From an uncultured beta proteobacterium (GTDB taxonomy: Bacteria; Pseudomonadota; Gammaproteobacteria; Burkholderiales; Rhodocyclaceae): a stretch of 13,538 bases of DNA. The notes beneath the pieces were generated by a model. It was not told where the DNA came from. It saw nothing but the letters and a program-made list of their open reading frames with translations, and did not search any database. Both the position numbers and the translations under genes were made by a program. Shown here piece after piece: positions 5,971-11,843 of this stretch (positions are counted from its first letter, which is position 1; every line of letters begins with the position of its first letter). The stretch spans positions 1-13,538 of the forward strand of contig CAIVZW010000029.1 of the NCBI GenBank assembly GCA_903910495.1. The letters are read 5' to 3'.

Positions 5971-6318
5971 ATGGCTTTTCACGATCTCGAACGAAAGAAA
6001 ATCGAAAATACGCTCAACGCGTTTATCGATAAAATCCGCCCTGCTCCCCACATTCGTTCAAATCTTGATTTTGACTTCGAGATTTCCGGCCAAAGCATAG
6101 AGTTGGTTGAAATTCGGCCCCAATGGGACAACAAATCAATTATTCGGAGGCAGGCCTTCGCCAAAGCAACATTCGTCAAAACGCAGGGAGTCTGGAAAGT
6201 TTATTGGTTGCGGGCCAGTGGCAAATGGAAAAACTACGAGCCAGCTTCTACAGCCTTATCTGTTGACGATTTCTTGGCTACTGTTAAAACTGACGAATAT
6301 GGTTGCTTCTTTGGCTAA
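5971..6318 (+). CDS. DUF3024 family protein
   Basis: The 115-residue product matches DUF3024. The typical stretches are RPAPHIRSNLDFDF near 23-36, VEIRPQWDN near 46-54, FAKATFVKTQGVWKVYWLR near 63-81, and the EYGCFFG ending at 109-115. Function is unknown. The family is small and soluble. ATG 5971 is twelve bases after the decayed attC, with GACGGAAAA upstream as a weak ribosome binding site. Length is complete for the family. The gene is not followed by a recognisable attC, so it is now tied to the MOSC gene downstream. Confidence 0.85.
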   Translation: MAFHDLERKKIENTLNAFIDKIRPAPHIRSNLDFDFEISGQSIELVEIRPQWDNKSIIRRQAFAKATFVKTQGVWKVYWLRASGKWKNYEPASTALSVDDFLATVKTDEYGCFFG

Positions 6319-6377
6319 GTGTATGCGCTTTGCTTCTTCGCCGAACATGAAACCATGCCACTGATGAAGACACACTC

Positions 6378-7157
6378 ATGTCAATGACCGTTTGTTCGAT
6401 TTTCCGCTACCCGATCAAGGGGCTTAGCGCAGAGTTGTTGGCTCAAGTTGCGCTGACTGCCGGTCAGAGTATTCCGCACGACCGGCGATTCGCAATCGCG
6501 CATGCCACTACAAACATTGATTTGGTGAAACCGGAATGGCTGCCGAAGATCCACTTCTTCATGCTGATGCGAGATGAGAAACTGGCCCAGCTTCGAACTC
6601 GCTTTGATGAACATAGCGGCTTTCTTGCCATAGAGCGGTCTGGCCAGTTGCTTTTTAACGCTTGCATCACGGATATGCAAGGCCGAAAATCTTTCGATGC
6701 ATTCTTTGCAAAATTCCTGATGGATTGCCCGGGCGGCCCACCCAGACTGGTGGAAGCACCAGGGCACACGTTTTCCGATGCGAAGCAAAAGCCCAATTCG
6801 ACGACGTACAAATACATATCGCTAGTCAACCTTGCCAGCGTCAGGGATGTGGAACGGGTTGCACGAGTTGCGGTTGATCCCAATCGCTTTCGTGCGAACG
6901 TTTACTTTGAAGGCACGCCAGCCTGGAGCGAACTGGGGTGGGTCGGCATGGAACTTAGGCTGGGCACGGCGCGCTTGCGTGTTGTCTCGCCAACTACACG
7001 CTGTCCGGCCACAGCCGTGAATCCGGCAACTGCCCAGCGTGACCTGGATATTCCCCGCATACTGCAGGAGGAATTCGGACACAAGCATATGGGCGTATAT
7101 GCTGAGGTTGTCGAGGAGGGAATGGTCAGGACAAATGACTTCCTGTTGCCATTGTGA
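6378..7157 (+). CDS. MOSC domain-containing protein
   Basis: The 259-residue product has an N-terminal MOSC beta-barrel region (about 3-95, including the starting FRYPIKGLSAELL motif) and a C-terminal MOSC domain (about 110-255). MOSC domains handle sulfur carried on a conserved cysteine in molybdenum-cofactor enzymes and relatives such as YcbX. The key cysteine is Cys209 in TTRCPATAVNPAT. The usual FRANVYFEG stretch is present near 171-179. The substrate is unknown, and no ferredoxin domain is attached. ATG 6378 has a weak GAAG upstream; ATG 6384 is an alternative start. The gene ends with GTGA, overlapping a possible GTG start of the next frame. Moderate divergence from the better-known YcbX is likely. 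Confidence 0.87.
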   Translation: MSMTVCSIFRYPIKGLSAELLAQVALTAGQSIPHDRRFAIAHATTNIDLVKPEWLPKIHFFMLMRDEKLAQLRTRFDEHSGFLAIERSGQLLFNACITDMQGRKSFDAFFAKFLMDCPGGPPRLVEAPGHTFSDAKQKPNSTTYKYISLVNLASVRDVERVARVAVDPNRFRANVYFEGTPAWSELGWVGMELRLGTARLRVVSPTTRCPATAVNPATAQRDLDIPRILQEEFGHKHMGVYAEVVEEGMVRTNDFLLPL

Positions 7158-7189
7158 GAAGACGACCGACACAATCGGGATACACCCGG

Positions 7190-7741
7190 ATGATGACTGC
7201 GCTTGAACGCCTGCTTTACGACTCGGCACTGGATCTGAGTCAGAGTCGTGTCGACAGGATTGACCTCGCGCAGTTCGTTGTGCGTGCACGCCTCGGTCCC
7301 GCCAGGATTTTCCTGTGCCTCTTGTTCGGTGTCCCTTGCCTTGTCTTGCTTCACTCCGCATGGAATTACCAGGGACTCTCCTTGCTCGCGGCACTGATTT
7401 TCTGCCCAGTCCTTGTCGTACTGAGCTTGCTATTCGGATTCGCCAGGCAAGCAAAGGCCTTCGTACCTGCCACGGGAACAGCGACCAAGTCGTGGCAATT
7501 GCTCAACATGCAGGGGGAAAGGCATCTTCCGCTTCCCCGACACGGCACCGTATTAACTTACAAGCAATGGAGTTCCGGAAGCGAAAGCGGCGGGTGCTAC
7601 TTCCATTACGCCGAGGTCGAAGGACTAAAGGGCTTTGTTTTTTGCATTGCGCGAAATGAAGCGCAACGCAATGCGTTCTCGGAGGAACTTTCCCGCTTCC
7701 TGGGCTATGACATACGCGATGAAGGCGAACGACACGAATGA
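7190..7741 (+). CDS. Hypothetical membrane protein, two segments
   Basis: The 183-residue product has two close hydrophobic segments (about 40-56 and 63-85) and a C-terminal soluble region of about 95 residues containing YKQWSSGSESGGCYFHYAEV near 123-142 and a charged tail. I do not recognise a family. The start is uncertain. ATG 7190 has no good ribosome binding site, ATG 7193 is equal, and a GTG at 7154 overlapping the MOSC stop would add 12 residues and allow coupled translation. Codon use looks coding throughout. The position close behind the MOSC gene suggests co-transcription, but there is no functional clue. Confidence 0.62.
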   Translation: MMTALERLLYDSALDLSQSRVDRIDLAQFVVRARLGPARIFLCLLFGVPCLVLLHSAWNYQGLSLLAALIFCPVLVVLSLLFGFARQAKAFVPATGTATKSWQLLNMQGERHLPLPRHGTVLTYKQWSSGSESGGCYFHYAEVEGLKGFVFCIARNEAQRNAFSEELSRFLGYDIRDEGERHE

Positions 7742-7888
7742 ATGGAAAAGTGATTATCGGTTCTTTCCCCATCGAGAACCTGGGCGCAGTCCTCGTATTC
7801 CTTACGGACAAATTGGGATGAACGGTTACGCCAGGCTGAGCCAGACATCTCCATATCACCATCTTACAAAGACACCATGGAGTCGATC

Positions 7889-8086
7889 ATGAAGACAATG
7901 CTGGAAAATATTTTAGCTGTTCTCGGCGGGCTTGCAGGCCTGGCTACATTGATTGGCCTGGTTTGGCGCTTTCTCAGGCCCGGGGAATCCATCAGCAAGA
8001 GGGAACCCCTGATCATGCGCATTTTCGTGATCGGAGGATTAGCCGTATTGGTCCTGTCAATGGTTTTGTATGAGAGAATTCATTAG
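7889..8086 (+). CDS. Small hypothetical membrane protein
   Basis: The 65-residue product has two hydrophobic segments (about 7-27 and 43-61) with a basic, proline-containing loop between them (RFLRPGESISKRE near 27-39). No family is recognised. ATG 7889 is preferred because TGGAG (7878-7882) sits six bases upstream. An in-frame ATG at 7877 would add four residues but has no ribosome binding site. The 147 bases before it hold no clear gene or attC. An attC lies 88 bases after the stop, so this is the last gene of a long compound cassette. Confidence 0.6.
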   Translation: MKTMLENILAVLGGLAGLATLIGLVWRFLRPGESISKREPLIMRIFVIGGLAVLVLSMVLYERIH

Positions 8087-8174
8087 TCCCCTGCGCTGTG
8101 GATGACAAACGGCAAGCCGTCACATTGATCTGGCCCGTGCGGGCTGGAACCTTTACGTGCAGAAAGCATCAGAC

Positions 8175-8252
8175 GCCCAACCTGTCATTCCACCGAAGCT
8201 GCTTGAACAGCCACGCAGCGCCGGCCAGTTCTTTCGTCATGTTTTGTTGGCT
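8175..8252 (+). other. attC site (78 bp)
   Basis: R'' GCCCAAC (8175-8181) and R' GTTGGCT (8246-8252) flank a stem GCTGC/GCAGC and the lineage-typical GCAGCGCCGG. It separates the long compound cassette on the left from the methyltransferase gene on the right. Confidence 0.78.
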
Positions 8253-8284
8253 TGAATTGGTGATGGCAGTACAGGAGAAAACCC

Positions 8285-8875
8285 ATGTGGGATGAAAGAT
8301 ATAGTGCACAAGAGTATGCGTACGGAAAAACTCCAAACAAATTTCTGGAAGATAATTACACGCTTATTCCAAAGGGAAAAATTCTCAGTCTGGCCGAAGG
8401 GGAAGGACGAAATGCCGTATTCCTTGCGAAGCAAGGCTACGCTGTAACCGCCGTAGATACCTCTCAAGTCGGTCTGGACAAGGCCAAAAAATTGGCGCAG
8501 GAGAATGGGGTTTCCATTGAGTTGATTCATGCCGACCTGGCTGATTTTGACTTGGGTGAAAACAGGTGGGACGGAATCGTATCCATTTTCTGCCCCTTGC
8601 CTTCTGCTCTACGAAAGCAATTGCATAAAAAGGTGGTCGCAGGACTAAAGAAAAACGGAGTCTTCCTGGTCGAGGCTTATACCCCGGATCAGTTGAAGCA
8701 CGGTACCGGTGGAGGAAGATCGGAAGACTTGATGACCACCAAGGAATCGTTGAGTCTTGAGTTGGATGGCTTGACCTTCAAACATCTGGTCGAACTTGAG
8801 CGGGATGTCGTAGAGGGCATTTACCACACCGGTCTTGGCGCGGTGGTTCAAGCCCTTGCAGTAAAAGAAACATAG
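8285..8875 (+). CDS. Class I SAM-dependent methyltransferase
   Basis: The 196-residue product is a Rossmann-fold methyltransferase that transfers a methyl group from S-adenosylmethionine. Motif I, the glycine-rich cofactor loop, is LSLAEGEGRN (34-43), where E replaces the more usual D or C. Asp58 ends the second strand (AVTAVD) and would bind the ribose. WDGIVSIFC near 99-107 forms motif IV. The start WDERYSAQEYAYGKTPN is typical of the TehB-like subgroup of small methyltransferases. The acceptor is unknown, and tellurite or thiol methylation cannot be claimed. ATG 8285 has AGGAG at 8274-8278. It is a cytoplasmic protein, first in its cassette. Confidence 0.88.
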   Translation: MWDERYSAQEYAYGKTPNKFLEDNYTLIPKGKILSLAEGEGRNAVFLAKQGYAVTAVDTSQVGLDKAKKLAQENGVSIELIHADLADFDLGENRWDGIVSIFCPLPSALRKQLHKKVVAGLKKNGVFLVEAYTPDQLKHGTGGGRSEDLMTTKESLSLELDGLTFKHLVELERDVVEGIYHTGLGAVVQALAVKET

Positions 8876-8965
8876 CGAACCATTCCAGCGATCCGACAGG
8901 AAAGCTGTACTACTTGCTGCCCGCTGAATTCGCAGCCAAGTCCTCCTACCCCTCGTCCTGGTCAC

Positions 8966-9517
8966 ATGAAATCAACACTAGTTCTTGCCGAAGCGACTGT
9001 GCGCGATCTTGATCAGATCATGGACATGGAAGTCAAAGGCTTTGACCCAGAAAACCAGGAACGTCGCGAAGTCTATGAGTTGCGAATCAGGGCATTCCGC
9101 CAGGGATCGCTTATGGCGTACTCAGGCTCGGAATGTGTCGGCTGCTTTTTCTCCGAAATATGGAAAGAATCGTCCATTCCCGCTGTCGAGCACTTCACGC
9201 TTGGTCACGACATCCTCAAGCGTCATGACCCTGAACTTGGAACCGTGCTGTACATTTCCTCGATGACAATCAGTCCCGTCTTTCGCGGAAAAGGCCTGGG
9301 TTCGCAGCTTTTGCCTGGCTGCATAGACCGTGTCGCTGCAACATTTCCACAGCTGACTTGTGCGCTGTTACTGGTCAATGAAACGTGGGGGCATGCACGA
9401 GGCATCTATGAGGCCGCCGGGTTCAAGGAGCTTGTACGGTTCAAGCACTTCTTCAAGCCCTATGGCACAGCACACGAGGATGGAATTGTGATGCGGCGCG
9501 CAATTCAAGGAAGCTGA
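8966..9517 (+). CDS. GNAT family N-acetyltransferase
   Basis: The 183-residue product has the GNAT fold. The acetyl-CoA-binding motif A reads SMTISPVFRGKGLGSQLL (about 99-116), with the R-x-x-G-x-G/A signature formed by Arg107, Gly110 and Gly112. Motif B follows near 133-150 (LVNETWGHARGIYEAAGF), ending in the typical YEAAGF. The acceptor could be a small molecule, an amine or a protein. The start at ATG 8966 is the only one in the frame, but no convincing ribosome binding site precedes it. It lies 90 bases after the methyltransferase gene with no attC between, so the two now share a cassette. Confidence 0.87.
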   Translation: MKSTLVLAEATVRDLDQIMDMEVKGFDPENQERREVYELRIRAFRQGSLMAYSGSECVGCFFSEIWKESSIPAVEHFTLGHDILKRHDPELGTVLYISSMTISPVFRGKGLGSQLLPGCIDRVAATFPQLTCALLLVNETWGHARGIYEAAGFKELVRFKHFFKPYGTAHEDGIVMRRAIQGS

Positions 9518-9530
9518 TTTCAGCTTGCGG

Positions 9531-9606
9531 GCTCATTGATGGAAAAAACATCATTCCACCTGACCCGCGCCAATAACGCGCAGGCCGTTGAATTAAAACG
9601 TTTGCC
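9531..9606 (+). other. Decayed attC (76 bp)
   Basis: CGCGCCAATAACGCGCAGGCC followed by an A/T-rich arm and CGTTTGCC resembles the 3' half of the better sites (compare 1434-1471). The R' position reads GTTTGCC and the R'' position GCTCATT (9531-9537). The length is right for the 75-bp lineage. Both boxes depart from consensus, so function is doubtful. Confidence 0.55.
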
Positions 9607-9608
9607 CC

Positions 9609-10373
9609 ATGCATAATATCTTCATGAAGTCTATGACCATCGTTGCTTTCGCCTATGCTGCAATCTGCATGGCTCTGTTCGTATTTCAAGACACATTGAT
9701 CTACTACCCACAGCCTCGGGAGATCAATGCGCCGCAATCGACAATGATTTTCCCTGTTGATAGCGCAGAACTTCTTGTCACCGTCAGGCCTCATGCTGGA
9801 GCGAAGGCTATTATCTATTTCGGCGGAAACGCTGAAGACGTTTCGCTCAATCTGCCATTGTTCGAGAAGTCGTTCCCTGATCACGCCCTCTATCTTCTTC
9901 ACTACAGGGGTTATGGAGGCAGTTCGGGCACGCCGTCAGAGGCAGCCATTCAACAAGACGCCCTCCACTTGTTCGACAAGGTTCACGCCGAACATCCAGA
10001 AATCGCCGTTATCGGTCGCAGCCTGGGCACGGGTGTCGCCGTGCGCTTGTGCAGCCTACGACCGGCGTCACGCCTTGTCCTCATCACGCCTTACGACAGC
10101 CTGCAGGAGATCGCCGCCGGTCAGTTTCCCTATGTCCCGGTCAGGTTGCTGCTGCGCGACAAATATGATTCGGGGAAGTACGCATCTGGAATCACCATGC
10201 CAACGACAATTGTCGCCGCGGAAAATGATGAAGTAATTCCTCGGGCCAGTACTGAAAAGCTCTTCGCGCGGTTCAGCAAAGGAGTAGCGACGATGAAGGT
10301 CATACCCGCTACGGGTCACAATACGATATCCGACAGCAATGACTATCTGGCCCTTATTCAGGCAGCGCTGTGA
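9609..10373 (+). CDS. Membrane-anchored alpha/beta hydrolase
   Basis: The 254-residue product starts with a hydrophobic segment at about 8-26 (signal anchor) followed by the QDTLIYYPQP motif common in bacterial ABHD13/BEM46-like hydrolases. The catalytic triad is visible: Ser138 in GRSLG, Asp207 in ENDEVIP and His237 in GHN. The oxyanion-hole region is HYRGYGGSSG near 98-107. The substrate is not known; esterase or lipase-type activity is likely, acting at the periplasmic face or in the membrane. ATG 9609 is two bases after the decayed R' box, and ATG 9624 is an alternative. No ribosome binding site is obvious for either. Confidence 0.87.
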   Translation: MHNIFMKSMTIVAFAYAAICMALFVFQDTLIYYPQPREINAPQSTMIFPVDSAELLVTVRPHAGAKAIIYFGGNAEDVSLNLPLFEKSFPDHALYLLHYRGYGGSSGTPSEAAIQQDALHLFDKVHAEHPEIAVIGRSLGTGVAVRLCSLRPASRLVLITPYDSLQEIAAGQFPYVPVRLLLRDKYDSGKYASGITMPTTIVAAENDEVIPRASTEKLFARFSKGVATMKVIPATGHNTISDSNDYLALIQAAL

Positions 10374-10381
10374 ACCGGGCT

Positions 10382-10427
10382 AGCCAAGAGGATGTCTGGC
10401 TCGATGAAAAGATTTCCCTCGTTGGGC
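10382..10427 (+). other. Possible last attC, badly decayed
   Basis: A GTTGGGC box (10421-10427) is preceded 39 bases upstream by AGCCAAG (10382-10388), a weak R''-like match. No clear central stem is seen. It is placed here only because it follows the last cassette-like gene. The claim is weak. Confidence 0.28.
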
Positions 10428-10454
10428 GAATTCTTTAGGAAAATGCTGAAGTAT

Positions 10455-10525
10455 TCGTCATCCCCGCGCAGGCGGGGATCCAGAATGTTGATGTAACTGG
10501 GTTCCCGCCTTCGCGGGAACGACGG
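10455..10525. repeat. REP-like pair of inverted hairpins
   Basis: Two 29-base units face each other (10455-10483 and 10497-10525), separated by 13 bases. Each contains a perfect 20-base palindrome with an 8-bp stem and 4-base loop: ATCCCCGC/GCGGGGAT at 10460-10479 and GTTCCCGC/GCGGGAAC at 10501-10520. Such units are widespread dispersed repeats in proteobacteria. Here they lie between the end of the array and a decayed LysR gene, and could also stop transcription from both sides. Confidence 0.8.
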
Positions 10526-10574
10526 AAGCGAATAATTCAGTGCGTCCTTAGCACAACCCTGTCCCTTAATCTGC

Positions 10575-10979
10575 TCAGGCCAGCTTCTTCAGGCACTCCG
10601 GAGCGAAGCTGATAACGAAGTCCCAGAAGGCGCCCAGCGCCGGGTTCAGGCGCTTGCCATTGTGCCGCACCAGAAACCAGCGGCGCATCACCGGCGTGCC
10701 TTCGACCTTGAGGACGACCAGACGTCCGCTGCTCAGTTCGAGTCCCAGAGTATGCTGCGCGATGAAGCTGATGCCCAGCCCGGCGACTACCGCCTGCTTG
10801 ATCGCTTCGTTGCTGCCCATCTCCATGTCGATGCAGGGTTCGATCGCGTGTTCGCGGAAGAAGGCCTCCATCGCCCGGCGCGTGCCCGAGCCTGACTCGC
10901 GGACGATCATCGTTTCAGCAGCCAGGTCCTTGAGCGAGAGATGCGCACGCCGGGTCAGCGGATGACCGCCGCCGCTATG
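10575..10979 (-). pseudogene. LysR-type regulator fragment (CbbR-like effector domain)
   Basis: The frame encodes the C-terminal part of a LysR substrate-binding domain. ESGSGTRRAMEAFF lies just after the first ATG (10910), followed by NEAIKQAVVAGLGISF, typical of CbbR-like members. Similarity continues upstream of that ATG (HPLTRRAHLSLKDLAAET) to about 10,964, so the 111-residue ORF is not a full gene. The N-terminal helix-turn-helix and first half of the effector domain, about 190 residues, are absent. The break lies near 10,965-10,985, where a plus-strand reading frame takes over. The fragment cannot bind DNA. Full-length members act as activators that sense metabolites. Confidence 0.82.
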
Positions 10980-10982
10980 TCC

Positions 10983-11144
10983 ATGACCTCGAATCCGCTG
11001 ATCGCCAATGACATTCCGACCCTTGACGAGAGCTTCATGGTCATCAGCTTCGACGATCCGGGCGGCAAGATGGGGCTGGCCATGCAGCTCATCTTCACGC
11101 CGCTGATCATACAGTTGATGGACAGAAAGCGCCGGACGCGCTGA
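10983..11144 (+). pseudogene. 3' remnant of an unidentified gene
   Basis: About 53 codons from ATG 10983 to the TGA at 11142-11144 show strong GC bias at third positions, as in the chromosomal genes nearby, so the frame looks genuinely coding. It encodes a short polar stretch (NDIPTLDESFMVISFDDPGG), then a hydrophobic helix (GLAMQLIFTPLIIQLM) and a basic tail (DRKRRTR). This looks like the C-terminal end of a larger, probably membrane-associated protein. I do not recognise the family. The 5' part is lost at the same junction that truncates the LysR gene. The ATG may be accidental. It converges on dedA with one base between the stops. Confidence 0.45.
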
Positions 11145-11145
11145 A

Positions 11146-11781
11146 TCAGGCTTTTCGCTGCTGCAGCCAGCCGATCAGCAGCGGAATCAGCGACAGCACG
11201 ATGATGCCCAGAATCACTGCCGTCAGGTTCTGCTGCACCCACGCCAGGTTGCCGAAGAAGTAGCCGGCCAGCGTCAGCGAACCGACCCAGCCGACCGCGC
11301 CGATCAGATTGAAAAAAGTAAAGCGCGACCAGGTCATCGCGCCGATGCCGGCGACGAAGGGCGCAAAGGTGCGGAACAGCGGCAGGAAGCGCGAAATCAC
11401 CAGCGTCTTGCCGCCGTGCTTTTCGTAAAAAGCGTGCGTCTTCTCCAGCGCCGCCTTGTTGAAGAAGCGCGAGCTCTCCCAGTGGAAGACCTTAGGCCCG
11501 AGAATCCGGCCGATCTGGTAATTGAGCATGTTGCCCAGCGTCGCCGCCGCAATCAGCACGGCGTTCAGCACACCGATATCCATTCCGCCCAAGGCGGCCA
11601 GCGCACCGGCGACGAAGAGCAGCGAATCGCCGGGCAGGAAGGGCGTCACGACAAAACCCGTCTCGCTGAAGATGATGGCAAAGAGAATGGCGTAGATCCA
11701 GATCCCGTACTGCTGCACCAGCACGGCGAGGTGCTTGTCCAGATGCAGGACGATGTCGATGAAGGCGGCGAGGTATTCCAT
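11146..11781 (-). CDS. DedA family membrane protein (VTT domain)
   Basis: The 211-residue product has the full DedA/VTT layout. A first membrane segment (about 29-46) is followed by the conserved FSETGFVVTPFLPGDSLLF stretch (about 38-56), in which the acidic Glu and the PGD motif are typical. An amphipathic re-entrant region and the FYEKHGGKTLVISRFLPLFR motif (about 118-137) come next, with arginines usual in this family. C-terminal segments run about 155-173 and 180-201. DedA proteins move lipid carriers or phospholipids across the inner membrane and support proton-motive force. The start at ATG 11781 matches family length. A TTG at 11802 would add seven residues. It is divergent from mutL. 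Confidence 0.92.
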   Translation of the reverse strand: MEYLAAFIDIVLHLDKHLAVLVQQYGIWIYAILFAIIFSETGFVVTPFLPGDSLLFVAGALAALGGMDIGVLNAVLIAAATLGNMLNYQIGRILGPKVFHWESSRFFNKAALEKTHAFYEKHGGKTLVISRFLPLFRTFAPFVAGIGAMTWSRFTFFNLIGAVGWVGSLTLAGYFFGNLAWVQQNLTAVILGIIVLSLIPLLIGWLQQRKA

Positions 11782-11831
11782 GTTGGCGAACGATCCGGGC
11801 AAAGGCGCGATTCTACCGGAAGCTTGACCGG

Positions 11832-11837
11832 TATAAT
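11832..11837 (+). promoter_or_regulatory. Consensus -10 hexamer upstream of mutL
   Basis: TATAAT lies six bases before the mutL ATG, in the short gap between dedA and mutL. No good -35 box is seen at 16-18 bases upstream. A start about 6-8 bases downstream would fall on or next to the ATG, giving a leaderless or nearly leaderless transcript. On the other strand ATTCTA (11810-11815, read as TAGAAT) could serve dedA. Confidence 0.5.
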
Positions 11838-11843
11838 CTGCCC

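Larger units (their letters stand above)
1..10430 (+). mobile_element. Integron gene-cassette array (partial; left end outside window)
   Basis: About a dozen plus-strand cassettes are separated by attC-like sites, all in the same orientation (R'' box after the gene, R' box before the next). Exchange by an integron integrase occurs in the GTT of the R' box, so the intact sites delimit cassettes at about 547-1072, 1073-1465, 1466-1796, 1797-3432, 3433-4223, 4224-4568, 4569-5354, 5355-8246 (compound) and 8247 onward. Base use is less GC-rich and more mixed than in the dedA and mutL genes to the right. No integrase gene or attI site is visible. It is either left of the window or missing, in which case this is an attC cluster without integrase. 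The right boundary is approximate, because the last attC-like site is badly decayed. Confidence 0.88.

Noticed and set aside
6822..7454. 210-codon open frame on the minus strand
   Set aside because: It lies opposite the well-supported MOSC gene and the following membrane-protein gene, has no domain or start signal, and its protein is arginine- and serine-rich in the way antisense frames usually are.
8098..8295. 65-codon plus-strand open frame
   Set aside because: It runs across the attC site at 8175-8252 and into the start of the methyltransferase gene, and has no ribosome binding site.
496..9606. CRISPR array or toxin-antitoxin modules
   Set aside because: The repeats are irregularly spaced, differ in sequence and length, and flank genes, which fits attC sites. 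No adjacent pair of small ORFs matches a recognised toxin and antitoxin.
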